This document shows, one piece after another, positions 51,748 to 61,806 of a DNA stretch of 64,000 nt. The notes beneath the pieces are model-generated. The model was not told the origin of the DNA. It saw only the letters and a list, made by a program, of their open reading frames with translations, and did no database searches. Where the stretch lies: NCBI GenBank assembly GCA_964407325.1, contig CAYOVA010000004.1, positions 19,323-83,322 of the forward strand, in the 5' to 3' direction. The translations under genes were made by a program, and so were the position numbers. The stretch is from JAOAFZ01 sp964407325. GTDB taxonomy: Bacteria > Patescibacteriota > Microgenomatia > UBA1406 > GWC2-37-13. The first letter of the stretch is position 1. Each line of letters opens with the position of its first letter.

Positions 51748-52767
51748 TTAACGAAAATTGCCTGAAATCACAGAAAGGTACGCTGATAGTTCCTGAGAAA
51801 ATGATTTGGAAATAGGATTTTGGATAATTGAATCAGAAAGGGGTGCCGTTGTTGTAGGGATGTGAAAATACGCTTCCAAATACTGTGGCAAATAGGCAAT
51901 ATTGGTATCAAAGTTAAACAGGTAAATGTTTTTTACTTCAAGATTCAAGTTTTGCCTTGCAAGTAGAATAAACTTTTCGATTTCCGAAACCATCTCTTTC
52001 AAAAGGGGTAAGATAATTGACCCAAGGTTCATGTTTCCCGACTTTGCCAGTCCAATACGTTTAAGTGTTTCAATAATTTTATTTTCTTCCCAGTTCAAAT
52101 TAATCTTAAGGTCTTTTACAAACAGCTCAAGTCCTATTTTTATTGTACGAGCAAATACAATAAGGCGGGTAGTTCCATCGACAAGATAAATCGAAGTGGT
52201 AGAGTAGCCAATGTTTACAACTATATATACAGAAGGCTTTGGCTGAATAACTTCTGAAAACACTCTTCCTGCGGCACTCATTTCGTTTTCAAGCGATTCA
52301 GGGGATAATCCTGCTTTTTCAACCACTGAATATACCTGATCCACAACTTTCTTTGGTGCAGCAACAATAAGAACAAGTAGTTTCTTATTTTTTTTGTCTT
52401 CACGAAGGATCTCCAGATCAAGGTACGTTTCGTCAATTGCCATAGGAATAAATTCATCAGCTTGATAACGGATTGCGGCAATAAGCTCTTTTTCTTTGAG
52501 TTTTGGCATTTCTACTATTTGCGAATAGGTGCGTGAATCGGGAATAATCACATTAATCTGTTTTTTCCGGATACGCAGGTTACCGTATAATCGCTTGATA
52601 ATTTCAACCTGCTTATCGAGCACCAACTGATTTTCCGTATCGAAGAAGTTGGTAGCCGTTTCATACGATCCCAGTGAGAGAAGTTCAATTTTTTGACCAT
52701 TTGGCCGAAGATCACACATGCGTGTGTATTTTTCGTTAATTTCCAGTGCAAATGAAGTCTCACTCAT
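51748..52767 (-). CDS. pilM: Type IV pilus actin-like protein PilM
   Basis: The 339-aa cytoplasmic actin-fold protein has an N-terminal FALEINEKYTRM strand, a YQADEFIPM loop and a VVNIGYSTTSIYLV phosphate-2 type motif. It binds the PilN N-terminus and recruits it to the pilus motor complex. It is first in the pilM-N-O unit, following the minor pilin genes. Confidence 0.85.
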   Translation of the reverse strand: MSETSFALEINEKYTRMCDLRPNGQKIELLSLGSYETATNFFDTENQLVLDKQVEIIKRLYGNLRIRKKQINVIIPDSRTYSQIVEMPKLKEKELIAAIRYQADEFIPMAIDETYLDLEILREDKKNKKLLVLIVAAPKKVVDQVYSVVEKAGLSPESLENEMSAAGRVFSEVIQPKPSVYIVVNIGYSTTSIYLVDGTTRLIVFARTIKIGLELFVKDLKINLNWEENKIIETLKRIGLAKSGNMNLGSIILPLLKEMVSEIEKFILLARQNLNLEVKNIYLFNFDTNIAYLPQYLEAYFHIPTTTAPLSDSIIQNPISKSFSQELSAYLSVISGNFR

Positions 52768-52784
52768 AATTCATTGTAACAAGG

Positions 52785-53405
52785 TTAACGCATTTTTATT
52801 ACTCCTTTGTACTTGAGCAGCGCAATGTCCTCTGGTCCTGCAGAAACGAGACTTGTTTTGTAATACACAATAAACGAAAAAAAGATCGACGGCGGTTCGG
52901 CTGCGTTTTTGCGAAAACAGGACATGTAAAAGTTTCGAACACTTACTCTGCCGGTTGTAAGGGGAAGCTCTTCGTTGTTATCGTTAAAAATAAGATAGTA
53001 GTAATGCTCATCAGTAGCGGAGTCAAATTCATATTCCACTGTCCGGAATTGAAAATACTCCGAAAGTGAATTCCTTTTTGAAAAGTAGAAGTTTTCTCCA
53101 TCGAGGGCAGTGTATTGGTTATCAGGTTCAGCGCTGTCATTACACACTTCTAGCTGCATGTCGCTATCCTGGAACACTTCGCCTCCATTTTTCTGAATGT
53201 AAGTCTTCATAAAATTGAGAGCGTAATCTCCCTGGGTTTTTGCCTCCGTTAAACGGAAAATCTTGCCTTGCTGCTTTGCAACAGTAAAAAGCACCGAAAA
53301 AATTATCGGCATCATAATGCCGATGATCGCCAGAACGACAATCACTTCAATCATGGTAAAAGCTTTCTGAGAACGGTTATGGTGTGGGCGTGGGGAGATT
53401 TTCAT
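52785..53405 (-). CDS. Minor pilin (PilW-like)
   Basis: A prepilin leader ends at Ala15, giving a K-A|FTMIEV cleavage site with conserved Glu at +5. A hydrophobic helix and a globular, Asp/Asn/Tyr-rich domain follow. It overlaps the 3' end of the gene before it by 29 nt. Part of the minor-pilin set. Confidence 0.75.
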   Translation of the reverse strand: MKISPRPHHNRSQKAFTMIEVIVVLAIIGIMMPIIFSVLFTVAKQQGKIFRLTEAKTQGDYALNFMKTYIQKNGGEVFQDSDMQLEVCNDSAEPDNQYTALDGENFYFSKRNSLSEYFQFRTVEYEFDSATDEHYYYLIFNDNNEELPLTTGRVSVRNFYMSCFRKNAAEPPSIFFSFIVYYKTSLVSAGPEDIALLKYKGVIKMR

Positions 53406-53901
53406 TAATATTGGTAAACACAGTATTTAAAGGAACTGTGTAAAACTGTAACCCTTCCTGCCATTCAACAACAACTTGAATGTTTACCTGGTTAAAATCG
53501 GGAGGAATAGCGGTAATTAACACATATCTTCTGTAAATGCGCGGAGGTTCGTTTGCAATGCCGTTATACTGGCACGCCTGCAGATCTACCTGAGCATTAT
53601 TCCATTGCAGCTGGAGATTGGAAGCAAAATCCAACTGATTATTAAAGCAGTAGAACGTACCTGTTCCATTTCCCAGATCACGTTGCCGAAACACATCCCA
53701 ATCAGATTCTTTTTCCGCACGCAACCATTCAACAAGTTCTTCCGCATGGCGATTTGCATACAAACGGTGCTCTGTTATAGACATTCTCTGTAAAGAGGAA
53801 ATAACCGTAGATGTCATTGAAATAAAGAGAAAACTGATTATCGTGGTAAAAACCAATACTTCAATAAAAGTAAAACCGCTTTGGTCGTTATACATTTTCA
53901 T
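53377..53901 (-). CDS. Minor pilin (PilV-like)
   Basis: The start at 53901 follows the previous stop by 5 nt, and this is the only minor or major prepilin here with the standard Gly at -1 (SG|FTFIEV). A hydrophobic helix is followed by a mixed globular domain and a Thr/Pro tail. The next gene overlaps its end. Probably a tip or minor pilin. Confidence 0.75.
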   Translation of the reverse strand: MKMYNDQSGFTFIEVLVFTTIISFLFISMTSTVISSLQRMSITEHRLYANRHAEELVEWLRAEKESDWDVFRQRDLGNGTGTFYCFNNQLDFASNLQLQWNNAQVDLQACQYNGIANEPPRIYRRYVLITAIPPDFNQVNIQVVVEWQEGLQFYTVPLNTVFTNINENLPTPTP

Positions 53902-53906
53902 AGTTG

Positions 53907-54449
53907 CTAGCAAGGATACACTGGCCCGGTATCAATTACGCCAATTTTTGATACCCGGACATAACTACATTTATTGATAAACGTATTTTTAATTTCTATG
54001 TTTGTATCTACTGCCGGGTCAACTCCGTCGGCAAACGGGAGAAAAGTAGCATTAAAATTGCTTTTAAATTCTGTATTTTTGGGAAGAGTATGGGAAGATA
54101 TCGCATAATTGGGTGCTCCACAATTCAGCGCACAACAAAGAGTAGTATGATATCTGTTATTAAGGCTCACATCCGAAGTTACTTTTACCCCGTGGAAATC
54201 GCCGCAGGGTAAAGTGCCTACATCACCTGTAAGGGAACGGGTACGAGCTACCGCCAGTACAGCTTTGAATTCGGTAACCGCCTGGTCCAGTCGTCGTTCC
54301 TCGGTGTATTGCACGTAGTTAATGCTTACAAGTCCGGTAAAAGAAGCAATAATAATAAGAACAATAATAATTTCAACCAGTGTAAAAGCATCATTTCCAA
54401 ATCGGATTTTCACACTTTGATTGTAGCCGAAATTAAGGAAGGAAGTCAA
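53907..54449 (-). CDS. Minor pilin (GspH/FimT-like)
   Basis: The prepilin motif DA|FTLVEIIIVL is followed by a hydrophobic helix and a globular domain with five or more Cys, suggesting disulfides. The TTG start at 54449 overlaps the previous stop; the GTG at 54413 gives a shorter, more typical leader and may be the true start. Similar in size and Cys content to FimT/GspH proteins. Confidence 0.7.
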   Translation of the reverse strand: MTSFLNFGYNQSVKIRFGNDAFTLVEIIIVLIIIASFTGLVSINYVQYTEERRLDQAVTEFKAVLAVARTRSLTGDVGTLPCGDFHGVKVTSDVSLNNRYHTTLCCALNCGAPNYAISSHTLPKNTEFKSNFNATFLPFADGVDPAVDTNIEIKNTFINKCSYVRVSKIGVIDTGPVYPC

Positions 54450-55090
54450 GGCAAGCGCTTGGCAAGAATAAGATAGTCAACACCCAGCTGGGGATTGAGG
54501 TTATTTTCCTGCAGAAGATTTTTAATGCGCATTACCTCCTTCATAAATCCCGTTTCGACACTAACACCTTTCTGTATTCGATTATGAAGAACTAAAAGAA
54601 TACTATCACACAGTGCAATTGCATTTTCTGCGGTAATACCGGTGATCTTTGACGAACCCATAACGTTCTTTTCTTTTTCAACAACGGCTTGTGCAATAGG
54701 CGAAAAATCGTAAAGTTCCTGGTCTTTGCCACCCTCTAAAACTCGTATGCGAGATCGGGAACGGATAGTCGGCAGTACACGATAGGGGTTAGAGACAATA
54801 AGAAAAAACTGGGTATTGGAGGTCTTTTCCTCAAGAATTTTAAGGAGCGCATTTTGTGCTTCTTCGGAAGCGGTATCGTAATCTTCGATAACAACTACTC
54901 GGGTAGCGGTGTGCTGATGGTAAAACAATTCGCGAAGTTCACGCATTTGAGAAACAGCCAGTTCTTTCTTTTTTTCCTCGCGTTGAATACGATGAATATT
55001 GTGTTGTGAAACAGCGTTTTCTGATATAAAACTGTGAATTACCGTTTCGCATTGCGCTTTGTCAGGACAGCTTAAAATTAGAGGTAGCAT
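54446..55090 (-). CDS. holB: DNA polymerase III delta'-like clamp-loader AAA protein
   Basis: The 214-aa protein lacks the P-loop and starts after it. SEEAQNALLKILEE and RSRSRI motifs are typical of the delta' subunit. It helps load the sliding clamp. It is shorter than HolB (330 aa), so the N-terminal part is missing or replaced. It is divergent to pilB and forms an operon with the pilin genes, an unusual grouping. An extended -10 lies about 9 nt before the ATG. Confidence 0.75.
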   Translation of the reverse strand: MLPLILSCPDKAQCETVIHSFISENAVSQHNIHRIQREEKKKELAVSQMRELRELFYHQHTATRVVVIEDYDTASEEAQNALLKILEEKTSNTQFFLIVSNPYRVLPTIRSRSRIRVLEGGKDQELYDFSPIAQAVVEKEKNVMGSSKITGITAENAIALCDSILLVLHNRIQKGVSVETGFMKEVMRIKNLLQENNLNPQLGVDYLILAKRLP

Positions 55091-55131
55091 CTACCTTGCA
55101 TTTTACCATACGAGTGAAGTATAGTGATACT

Positions 55132-56838
55132 ATGGCACTGTCACCGAAACAGTTTCTCTCCCAATTAGTTACACAAAATATCATAGACCAGTCGACCGCG
55201 GATAAGTATGAAGTGGAAATACTTCAGAAAAACATGCCGGTAGATCAGTATTTGATTTCTCAGGGTCTGAAAAAAGACCTTGTTCTTAAGATTAAAGCAT
55301 CTTCATTGAATGTCCAATTCGTTGATATAGGTACAGCTGCTATTGATCCCCAGGCTATTAACTTAATACCGGAAACTTTAGCTCGTCGTTACGTTATTAT
55401 GCCGTATCAGTTTGATGCAGCAACCGAAACACTCTACATTGCAAGCATAGATCCGCTGAACATCAATCTTATTGAGTTCCTGGAATCCAAAACGCGGAAG
55501 CGCGTCATCTTTGCTTTGGCTATGGAGGAGGATATTCAAAAGGCAATCAACAACTCCTATGCCCAGAATCTTTCACCAGAAGTACGTGAAGCGCTGAAGG
55601 AAGTAACGCCTTCCGCGCAGAAAGAAGTCCAGTCGTTTAAACCGGAATCAAATGCCCCAATTGCAAAAATCGTGAATACCGTTTTGGAATTTGCCATTAA
55701 AAGCCGTGCCTCTGATATCCATATCGAGCCACAAGAAAGCAAAACTCGTATTCGCTATCGTATTGACGGTATATTGCAGGAAAAGCTGACGCTCCCAAAG
55801 ACTATTCATGAGTCACTTATCTCACGTCTTAAAATTCTCGCGGATATGAAAATCGACGAGCATCGTATTCCCCAGGATGGCCGTTTTAACTTTCGCGGAT
55901 CGGAAGAGGAAATTGATATCCGTGCCTCAACCCTTCCTACTGTCCATGGAGAAAAAATTGTAATGCGTTTACTAAAGAAAACAGGAGGTATTCCCAGTTT
56001 AAGTGAATTGGGATTAAGCCCCGCAGCACTAAAGAAGGTAGAAGTTGCCATTACAAAACCCAATGGTATTGTGCTGGTGACCGGACCGACAGGATCAGGA
56101 AAAACAACCACATTGTATTCTATTCTTTCAAAACTGAATACAGTAACTACGAATATTATGACTCTCGAAGACCCGGTTGAATATCAAATTGCGGGTATTA
56201 ACCAAGTTCAGATTAACCCACAGGCGGGATTGACCTTCTCAACAGGGTTGCGCTCTTTTTTGCGACAAGACCCGAATATTATTCTGGTGGGAGAGATCCG
56301 CGATAAAGAAACCACAGGCCTCGCAATCCAAGCCGCACTCACTGGCCATTTAGTGTTCGCAACACTGCACACCAACGATGCCGCTTCTACCATTCCGCGT
56401 CTCGTTGACTTAGGAGGTGAGCCCTTCCTTATTGCCTCGGTACTGGATGCCATTATTGCTCAGCGTATTTTGCGCAGGGTGTGCGAATACTGCAAAGAGG
56501 AGTACGTGCCAGATGCTGTAGTAACACAGGATATTCGCACCATATTGGGAATGTATCTACCCACAGCTTATAAAGACCCTGCTGTTCCGATCAAATTGTA
56601 CCGGGGAAAAGGCTGTGAAGAATGCCAGAATAGTGGCTACCTAGGGAGAATTGGTATTTACGAGGTGTTAATGATTACTCAGGAAATAAACAAATTGATA
56701 TTCAAAAGTGCGTCGGCAAACGACATATATCTGGAGGCAGTAAAAGAAGGGTTTACTTCGTTAAAACAGGACGGATACTTAAAAGCACTGGAAGGGAAAA
56801 CCACTATTGAAGAAGTTTTGCGTACAGCTGATTTATAA
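55132..56838 (+). CDS. pilB: Type IV pilus extension ATPase PilB
   Basis: The 568-aa protein has an N-terminal PilZ-like/T2SSE_N domain (about 1-150), Walker A GPTGSGKT (318-325), an Asp box with DPVEYQ, Walker B ILVGEIRDKET, and a C-terminal zinc-binding tetracysteine (CEYC ... CEEC). It powers pilus extension. TATAGT (55120-55125) ends 6 nt before the ATG, so the start at 55132 is firm. It begins a pilB-T-C unit. Confidence 0.95.
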   Translation: MALSPKQFLSQLVTQNIIDQSTADKYEVEILQKNMPVDQYLISQGLKKDLVLKIKASSLNVQFVDIGTAAIDPQAINLIPETLARRYVIMPYQFDAATETLYIASIDPLNINLIEFLESKTRKRVIFALAMEEDIQKAINNSYAQNLSPEVREALKEVTPSAQKEVQSFKPESNAPIAKIVNTVLEFAIKSRASDIHIEPQESKTRIRYRIDGILQEKLTLPKTIHESLISRLKILADMKIDEHRIPQDGRFNFRGSEEEIDIRASTLPTVHGEKIVMRLLKKTGGIPSLSELGLSPAALKKVEVAITKPNGIVLVTGPTGSGKTTTLYSILSKLNTVTTNIMTLEDPVEYQIAGINQVQINPQAGLTFSTGLRSFLRQDPNIILVGEIRDKETTGLAIQAALTGHLVFATLHTNDAASTIPRLVDLGGEPFLIASVLDAIIAQRILRRVCEYCKEEYVPDAVVTQDIRTILGMYLPTAYKDPAVPIKLYRGKGCEECQNSGYLGRIGIYEVLMITQEINKLIFKSASANDIYLEAVKEGFTSLKQDGYLKALEGKTTIEEVLRTADL

Positions 56839-56840
56839 CA

Positions 56841-57896
56841 ATGATTTCATTACAAGAACTAATTAAAATCGCGGTAGAGAGAAATGCTTCAGACATTCAT
56901 GTGATAGCAGGATACTACCCGACTATCCGTGTAAATGAAGAACTGTATGCTGTTCGTACTACTCAGCCTATGACAAAGACCGATGCCGAACAGCTGCTCT
57001 ATCCGGTAATGAACGAAGCACAAAAAAGCGAGTTTATGAAGATCCAGCAGGTAGATTTTAGCTACGAAATGGAAGGGCGTCGCTTTAGAATTAACTACTA
57101 TTTTACGAAGGGAAGTCCGGCCGGCACAATTCGGATTATTCCGCCGAAAATCAGGACAATAACTGAGTTAGTTCTCCCCACCATATTTTACGAATTCGCG
57201 CGAATGAAAAGCGGACTGGTGCTTATTACGGGACCAACCGGAGAAGGAAAATCGACTACCCTTGCGTCTATTATTAACGAAATTAATGTAAACCAGGCGC
57301 GCCATATTATTACCGTTGAAGATCCAATCGAATATGTCTATCCAATTGCAAAATCGATAGTTTCCCAACGTGAGCTGAATACCGATACTCCCACTTTTGC
57401 CGATGCCTTGCGCGGTGTATTGCGCGAAGATCCCGATGTTGTGTTAATTGGCGAAATGCGGGACCTGGAAACAACCCAGGCAGCACTTACTATTGCCGAA
57501 ACCGGCCACCTTGTATTCTCGACCTTGCATACCAGCTCCACACCAGAAGCAATTAACCGTATTATCGATATTTTCCCGGCTCACCAACAGAATATGGTTC
57601 GCAGCCAACTGTCTACCATTCTGCGGGCAATTGTTGCCCAACGCCTAATTCCTTCAATGTCAAACCAGGGGAGGATTCCGGCAGTCGAAATACTCCTAAA
57701 TTCACCCGGAGTCGCCTCTACAATTCGTGAAGGGAAAAACCATATGCTTGATAACATGATAGAAACAGGAGAAGAAGAAGGAATGTTATTATTTGAAAAG
57801 TACTTGTTGCGATTGTACCAGCAAGGGCATATCAGCAAGGAAATTGCTTATAGTTATGCCTTGCGGCCCGGTGAAATTAGAAAACTGATTAAATAA
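56841..57896 (+). CDS. pilT: Type IV pilus retraction ATPase PilT
   Basis: The 351-aa ATPase has Walker A GPTGEGKS (131-138), Asp box DPIEYV and Walker B VLIGEMRDLET. The C-terminal AIRDLIREGK-type helix is divergent. At 351 aa it has PilT length and lacks the PilB N-domain and zinc motif. It starts 2 nt after pilB. Retraction permits twitching motility or DNA uptake. Confidence 0.92.
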   Translation: MISLQELIKIAVERNASDIHVIAGYYPTIRVNEELYAVRTTQPMTKTDAEQLLYPVMNEAQKSEFMKIQQVDFSYEMEGRRFRINYYFTKGSPAGTIRIIPPKIRTITELVLPTIFYEFARMKSGLVLITGPTGEGKSTTLASIINEINVNQARHIITVEDPIEYVYPIAKSIVSQRELNTDTPTFADALRGVLREDPDVVLIGEMRDLETTQAALTIAETGHLVFSTLHTSSTPEAINRIIDIFPAHQQNMVRSQLSTILRAIVAQRLIPSMSNQGRIPAVEILLNSPGVASTIREGKNHMLDNMIETGEEEGMLLFEKYLLRLYQQGHISKEIAYSYALRPGEIRKLIK

Positions 57897-57897
57897 G

Positions 57898-59097
57898 ATG
57901 CAATATATTTACAAAGCTCTTAAAGACAATAAGCCCGTTAACGGGAAAATAGAAGCAAATAATCCGGACGAAGCGGTTTCCCTTTTGAAAGCCGGTGGAT
58001 TTTTCCCGATTGAGGTTCGTGAAGAAAGCGCGGGAAGCAAGACACTTACCTCGATACTTGACAGAGTAACCTTTACCGATGTTGTGAACTTTACAAGACA
58101 GCTCTCAATTATGCTGAATTCTGGCGTCACACTGGTGGACTGTTTCGATATCTTTAAAAAACAATCATCCAAACCTGCTTTTTCACGAATGATAGACCAA
58201 ATGGATAAAGATATTCGCGGTGGAAAACGATTTTCAGAAGCACTGCAAGCATACCCAGGGCTCTTTTCCGATTTGTATGTCTCTTTGGTAAAAGCAGGGG
58301 AGGCATCAGGAAAGCTAAGCGACATCCTTTTAAACTTGTCTCAAAATCTGGAAAAACAACGTGAACTGAGAGGCCGCTTACAAGGAGCCCTTATTTACCC
58401 TTCATTGATTATTATCGGCATGCTAGTAGTTATGTTTGTTATGATCACCTTCGTAATTCCCAAACTTCTGCAACTGTATCAGGATATGAACGTAAAATTA
58501 CCCTGGAGCACTCAGATTATTGTTACTATTTCCAATTTTTCTGCACAATTCTGGCCCATGATTCTTATTGGTCTCTGTATTTCAATATATCTGGGCTATA
58601 ACTTTGTTACCTCTCCACGAGGAAAAATACTGAAAGATATATATGTGCTTAAAATTCCTGTTATTAACAACGTTATTAAACAAACAATGCTCGTTGATAC
58701 GACCCGTGCACTTTCGATTCTCGTCGGATCGGGTGTTTCCATACTTGACGCCCTTGCAATTATCCAGGAAGGGAATCCGAATAGCGAATTTCAAAAAGCG
58801 TTTGGAAGAGTTTCAGAAAAGGTGGAAAAGGGAGTTTCGTTAGGGAACGCAATGCGTGAAGAACCATTGTTTCCACCACTCATTGTCCAAATGGCAGTAG
58901 TTGGAGAACAAACCGGTCATTTGGATGAAACAATGGGAAAAATATCCGAATACTTTAACATTGAATCGGAACTGGCAATTAAAAACTTCACAACACTTAT
59001 TGAACCTACGGTGCTTGTTATACTCGGTATCAGCATCGGCTTCCTGATTTTCTCTGTTATTACACCTATCTACTCCCTTACAAGCAGTATTCAATAA
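57898..59097 (+). CDS. pilC: Type IV pilus platform protein PilC
   Basis: The 399-aa inner-membrane protein has two T2SSF domains. Repeated TRQLSIMLNSGV-like (about 60-72) and TRALSILVGSGV (about 269-280) segments mark each, and about three to four membrane helices are seen. It is the platform on which PilB and PilT act. It begins 1 nt after the pilT stop, completing pilB-T-C. Confidence 0.94.
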   Translation: MQYIYKALKDNKPVNGKIEANNPDEAVSLLKAGGFFPIEVREESAGSKTLTSILDRVTFTDVVNFTRQLSIMLNSGVTLVDCFDIFKKQSSKPAFSRMIDQMDKDIRGGKRFSEALQAYPGLFSDLYVSLVKAGEASGKLSDILLNLSQNLEKQRELRGRLQGALIYPSLIIIGMLVVMFVMITFVIPKLLQLYQDMNVKLPWSTQIIVTISNFSAQFWPMILIGLCISIYLGYNFVTSPRGKILKDIYVLKIPVINNVIKQTMLVDTTRALSILVGSGVSILDALAIIQEGNPNSEFQKAFGRVSEKVEKGVSLGNAMREEPLFPPLIVQMAVVGEQTGHLDETMGKISEYFNIESELAIKNFTTLIEPTVLVILGISIGFLIFSVITPIYSLTSSIQ

Positions 59098-59103
59098 TCG
59101 CTA

Positions 59104-59133
59104 TTGACATTTGATCTTTAATCAAACTAATAT
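59104..59133 (+). promoter_or_regulatory. Promoter of the first major pilin
   Basis: TTGACA (59104-59109), an 18-nt spacer and TAATAT (59128-59133). The pilin ATG is at 59142, 8 nt later, preceded by AAGAGGA, which could also act as a weak Shine-Dalgarno. Confidence 0.65.
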
Positions 59134-59141
59134 AAGAGGAT

Positions 59142-59711
59142 ATGAATACTATACAATCTCTACTTGCAGAAACAAAAAAACGAACAACCGCGTTTACCAT
59201 TGTCGAACTTCTTGTTGTTATTGGTATTATTTCTGTTCTTGCTGTTGCACTTCTTGTTACTCTCAATCCTGCCGAAGCTCAACGAAGAAGCCGTGATTCC
59301 AAGCGTGTAAAAGATGCAACAACCTTACAGGCTTTAATTGAGCAGGTTTTAAATGACGGGAATACACTTCCAGCTGCGTGTGCTACCTCTCCTTTCTGTA
59401 ACAGTAATACTCTGGTACCCGCCGGTACTGCTTTGCCAAATAACCAAAACTGTGCAGCAACTGATAATTGGCTCAGAATGGATATGTGTGTATATGCAAG
59501 AAGCGTTCCTTCAGATCCTGTGAACCAGGCTAATAGATCATGTGAAGGGGTAACAGGGGCTTGCTCGCTCTTTTACGAACTCGAAACAAATACTGAAGGA
59601 GATTATGAAATTCGCGTTCGCCAGGAAGCAAGTGCTAACGGACCAAAAATGGCATCTGATGGCGGCGGAGATGCTGCCTGGTTGGAGATAATTTCTGATA
59701 CAGACCTCTAA
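59142..59711 (+). CDS. Major type IV pilin, copy 1
   Basis: The 189-aa prepilin has a 17-residue leader ending TA|FTIVELLVVIG, with Glu at +5, then a long hydrophobic helix. The RRSRDSKR segment and NPAEAQ are common in CPR pilins. The globular domain contains several Cys. It is paralogous to 62931-63521. The cleavage site has Ala rather than Gly at -1. Confidence 0.9.
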   Translation: MNTIQSLLAETKKRTTAFTIVELLVVIGIISVLAVALLVTLNPAEAQRRSRDSKRVKDATTLQALIEQVLNDGNTLPAACATSPFCNSNTLVPAGTALPNNQNCAATDNWLRMDMCVYARSVPSDPVNQANRSCEGVTGACSLFYELETNTEGDYEIRVRQEASANGPKMASDGGGDAAWLEIISDTDL

Positions 59712-59732
59712 TCGAAAGGATTCCGTAAAAGG

Positions 59733-59759
59733 AGAGCAGTGGTAGCACTGCTCTTTTTT
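59733..59759 (+). terminator. Terminator after pilin 1
   Basis: A 9-bp stem AGAGCAGTG/CACTGCTCT with a GTAG loop and a T tract (59754-59759). It could also act on the convergent ligase gene, which ends near 59758. Confidence 0.9.
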
Positions 59760-61806
59760 ATTGTACCTTTTGCTGTAAACTCTCGCGTAACTGCAAGCCT
59801 TCTGCATAATTGGATTTCATGAGAATGCTTTTTTCAATTTCAGCTACTGCTTTTCTATTTAGTTCTGCTTTCTTCGCGGAGTCGGAAGCCTCATCCGCAG
59901 CCAATGAATAAAAAAGCGCTGTGGTATAAGGGACTTTCGGATCAGTTGGTGAGAGTTTCCCCGCCTGTTCCATACTCTTTATAGCTTCATCCAGATTCTT
60001 TTCATCCAGTGTTATCTGATAAAACAGATAGTAGTTTTTTGCCCGGGTCTTCCAATACAGCACATTCATAGGTGCTGCCTGTAATGTCCTAATGTTGAAA
60101 GTTTTTGCATTTTCAATAAGGTCTTTTGCAAGCTCAGGATCCTGATAAGAAGAAATGAACGCAAGATTCGCAAGATTTGACGACAATTTATCCTCATAGA
60201 CATGTTCATATCGTAGTGTTAAGGCTCTTTGATACAAGGAAAAGGCACCTTGATATTCTCCGCTCCTCTGTAGCGTATCGGCGGTAGCATAGCTAATGTC
60301 TGCAATATAGTATCTGGTAACGTAAATGCTCCACAATACAAGAAGCAGTACCGCAGCACCTTTGAAAGAGTTCATAATAACCGGCTTGTATTCAATAGCG
60401 AATGTCTTTGTATTGAATTCATCAACTGTCAATATAAGAATCATCGCCGGCAACAGATAAAAATACAGTTGAACCATACTAATAGAAAAACCAAAAAAGT
60501 TAGTAATGGAAATGGTAAGGTAGCCGACTGCTAATGCAAGAATAAACCACTGCGTTTTGGATTTTCTGGAAGCAGCTGTTATTCGTGCAGCCAGGTATAG
60601 AACAGCAACTATCATACCAAGATACATAATAAGACCAACATATCCTGTTGTGGCAAAGTAGTTTAAAAATTCATTATGTGCCTTGTTATACAGGAAGTCC
60701 CATTCGGAAGTATAGTTATGTGCAAAAGGACGTGTAAAGTAATAGGCGTAGGCGAATGTTTCCGGACCAGTTCCAAATAGGGGATAACGTTTGCCTAGTT
60801 CTACGGCACCTTCCCATACAATTTTTCGGATATCAAACGACTCAGTTACTTCAGATGGAGCACTTGGAATTGCAGCGGAGGTACCATTGGAAGAATCAGA
60901 TTGTAAGGCCTGTGTTGTTTTCCATTGAAACAGATTATCGATAATAGGAATTCCGGTATTTGTTGTTAGTACAATTACGAGACATGCCACACCAATTCCA
61001 GCCAATACCTTCCAATAAGAGAATACGATTTTACTTCGCTTAAGGAGGATATAGATAGAAGTCAATACCAATCCACATGCAAGTGCCAACATGGCGGATC
61101 GAGAACGGGTAGCAATAATACCGAAGAATAAGAGAACTTCACCTAAAGCTAAAAAGAACCAAGGGGGCAATTTATAGCGCAGTATTTTAATTACTGCATT
61201 TTTATACGCAAGTAGACCAAGTCCAATAAACACGGAAACAACCAAATAGGCACCTAACCAATTGGGTTGCCCCAAGGTGGAAAACATTCTATCAGCTGGC
61301 TGAAATTGGTCTGACCAGCACTCATTTGTCAACTCACCAGTAAAAAGAAAACATCCCATATCATGCCCAAACCTTCCCGGTATCCCCCATAGAACAGTTA
61401 CTACCGCTGTGTAAAAGGCAAATTGAAGTGTTCTTAGAGTGTGTTCTCTGTCGCTTACTTGAGTAAAAATAAATGCAAGCAGCAAATAACACAGAATGGA
61501 AAATAAGCCTCCATTAAAACGTCCATAATACCCAAAGATCGAAGTATGGATATCAATAGAGAAAAGAGTAGCGAGGAATACAGCAACAAAAAACATCCCA
61601 AATGGAATATACAGCCAATGGAGCCTTACGATGAGTTTTTTTTGCTGAACCTGGTAAAGTAACCACAAAGATGTTATAACACCTGTACAAAAATAAATAA
61701 AAATCATTTTGTTAAACTCAAACAGTTCTGAAGTCCGAGAATACACTACAAGTGGGGTAACTATAAAGAGGGCGTAGTAAAAATACCGTATAATGTTTAG
61801 TACCAT
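59758..61806 (-). CDS. O-antigen-ligase-like membrane protein with TPR tail (possible pilin glycosyltransferase)
   Basis: The 682-aa protein has about eleven to twelve membrane helices (1-490) with a long periplasmic loop near residues 280-390 that contains a PLFGTGPETFAYAYYF motif typical of Wzy_C enzymes. A C-terminal tetratricopeptide-like region follows (about 515-680). Such enzymes ligate glycans to lipid A or, as PglL/PilO-type transferases, to pilins. Its position between two pilin genes favours the pilin role (inference). Its ATG abuts the divergent 61807 ATG. Confidence 0.75.
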   Translation of the reverse strand: MVLNIIRYFYYALFIVTPLVVYSRTSELFEFNKMIFIYFCTGVITSLWLLYQVQQKKLIVRLHWLYIPFGMFFVAVFLATLFSIDIHTSIFGYYGRFNGGLFSILCYLLLAFIFTQVSDREHTLRTLQFAFYTAVVTVLWGIPGRFGHDMGCFLFTGELTNECWSDQFQPADRMFSTLGQPNWLGAYLVVSVFIGLGLLAYKNAVIKILRYKLPPWFFLALGEVLLFFGIIATRSRSAMLALACGLVLTSIYILLKRSKIVFSYWKVLAGIGVACLVIVLTTNTGIPIIDNLFQWKTTQALQSDSSNGTSAAIPSAPSEVTESFDIRKIVWEGAVELGKRYPLFGTGPETFAYAYYFTRPFAHNYTSEWDFLYNKAHNEFLNYFATTGYVGLIMYLGMIVAVLYLAARITAASRKSKTQWFILALAVGYLTISITNFFGFSISMVQLYFYLLPAMILILTVDEFNTKTFAIEYKPVIMNSFKGAAVLLLVLWSIYVTRYYIADISYATADTLQRSGEYQGAFSLYQRALTLRYEHVYEDKLSSNLANLAFISSYQDPELAKDLIENAKTFNIRTLQAAPMNVLYWKTRAKNYYLFYQITLDEKNLDEAIKSMEQAGKLSPTDPKVPYTTALFYSLAADEASDSAKKAELNRKAVAEIEKSILMKSNYAEGLQLRESLQQKVQ

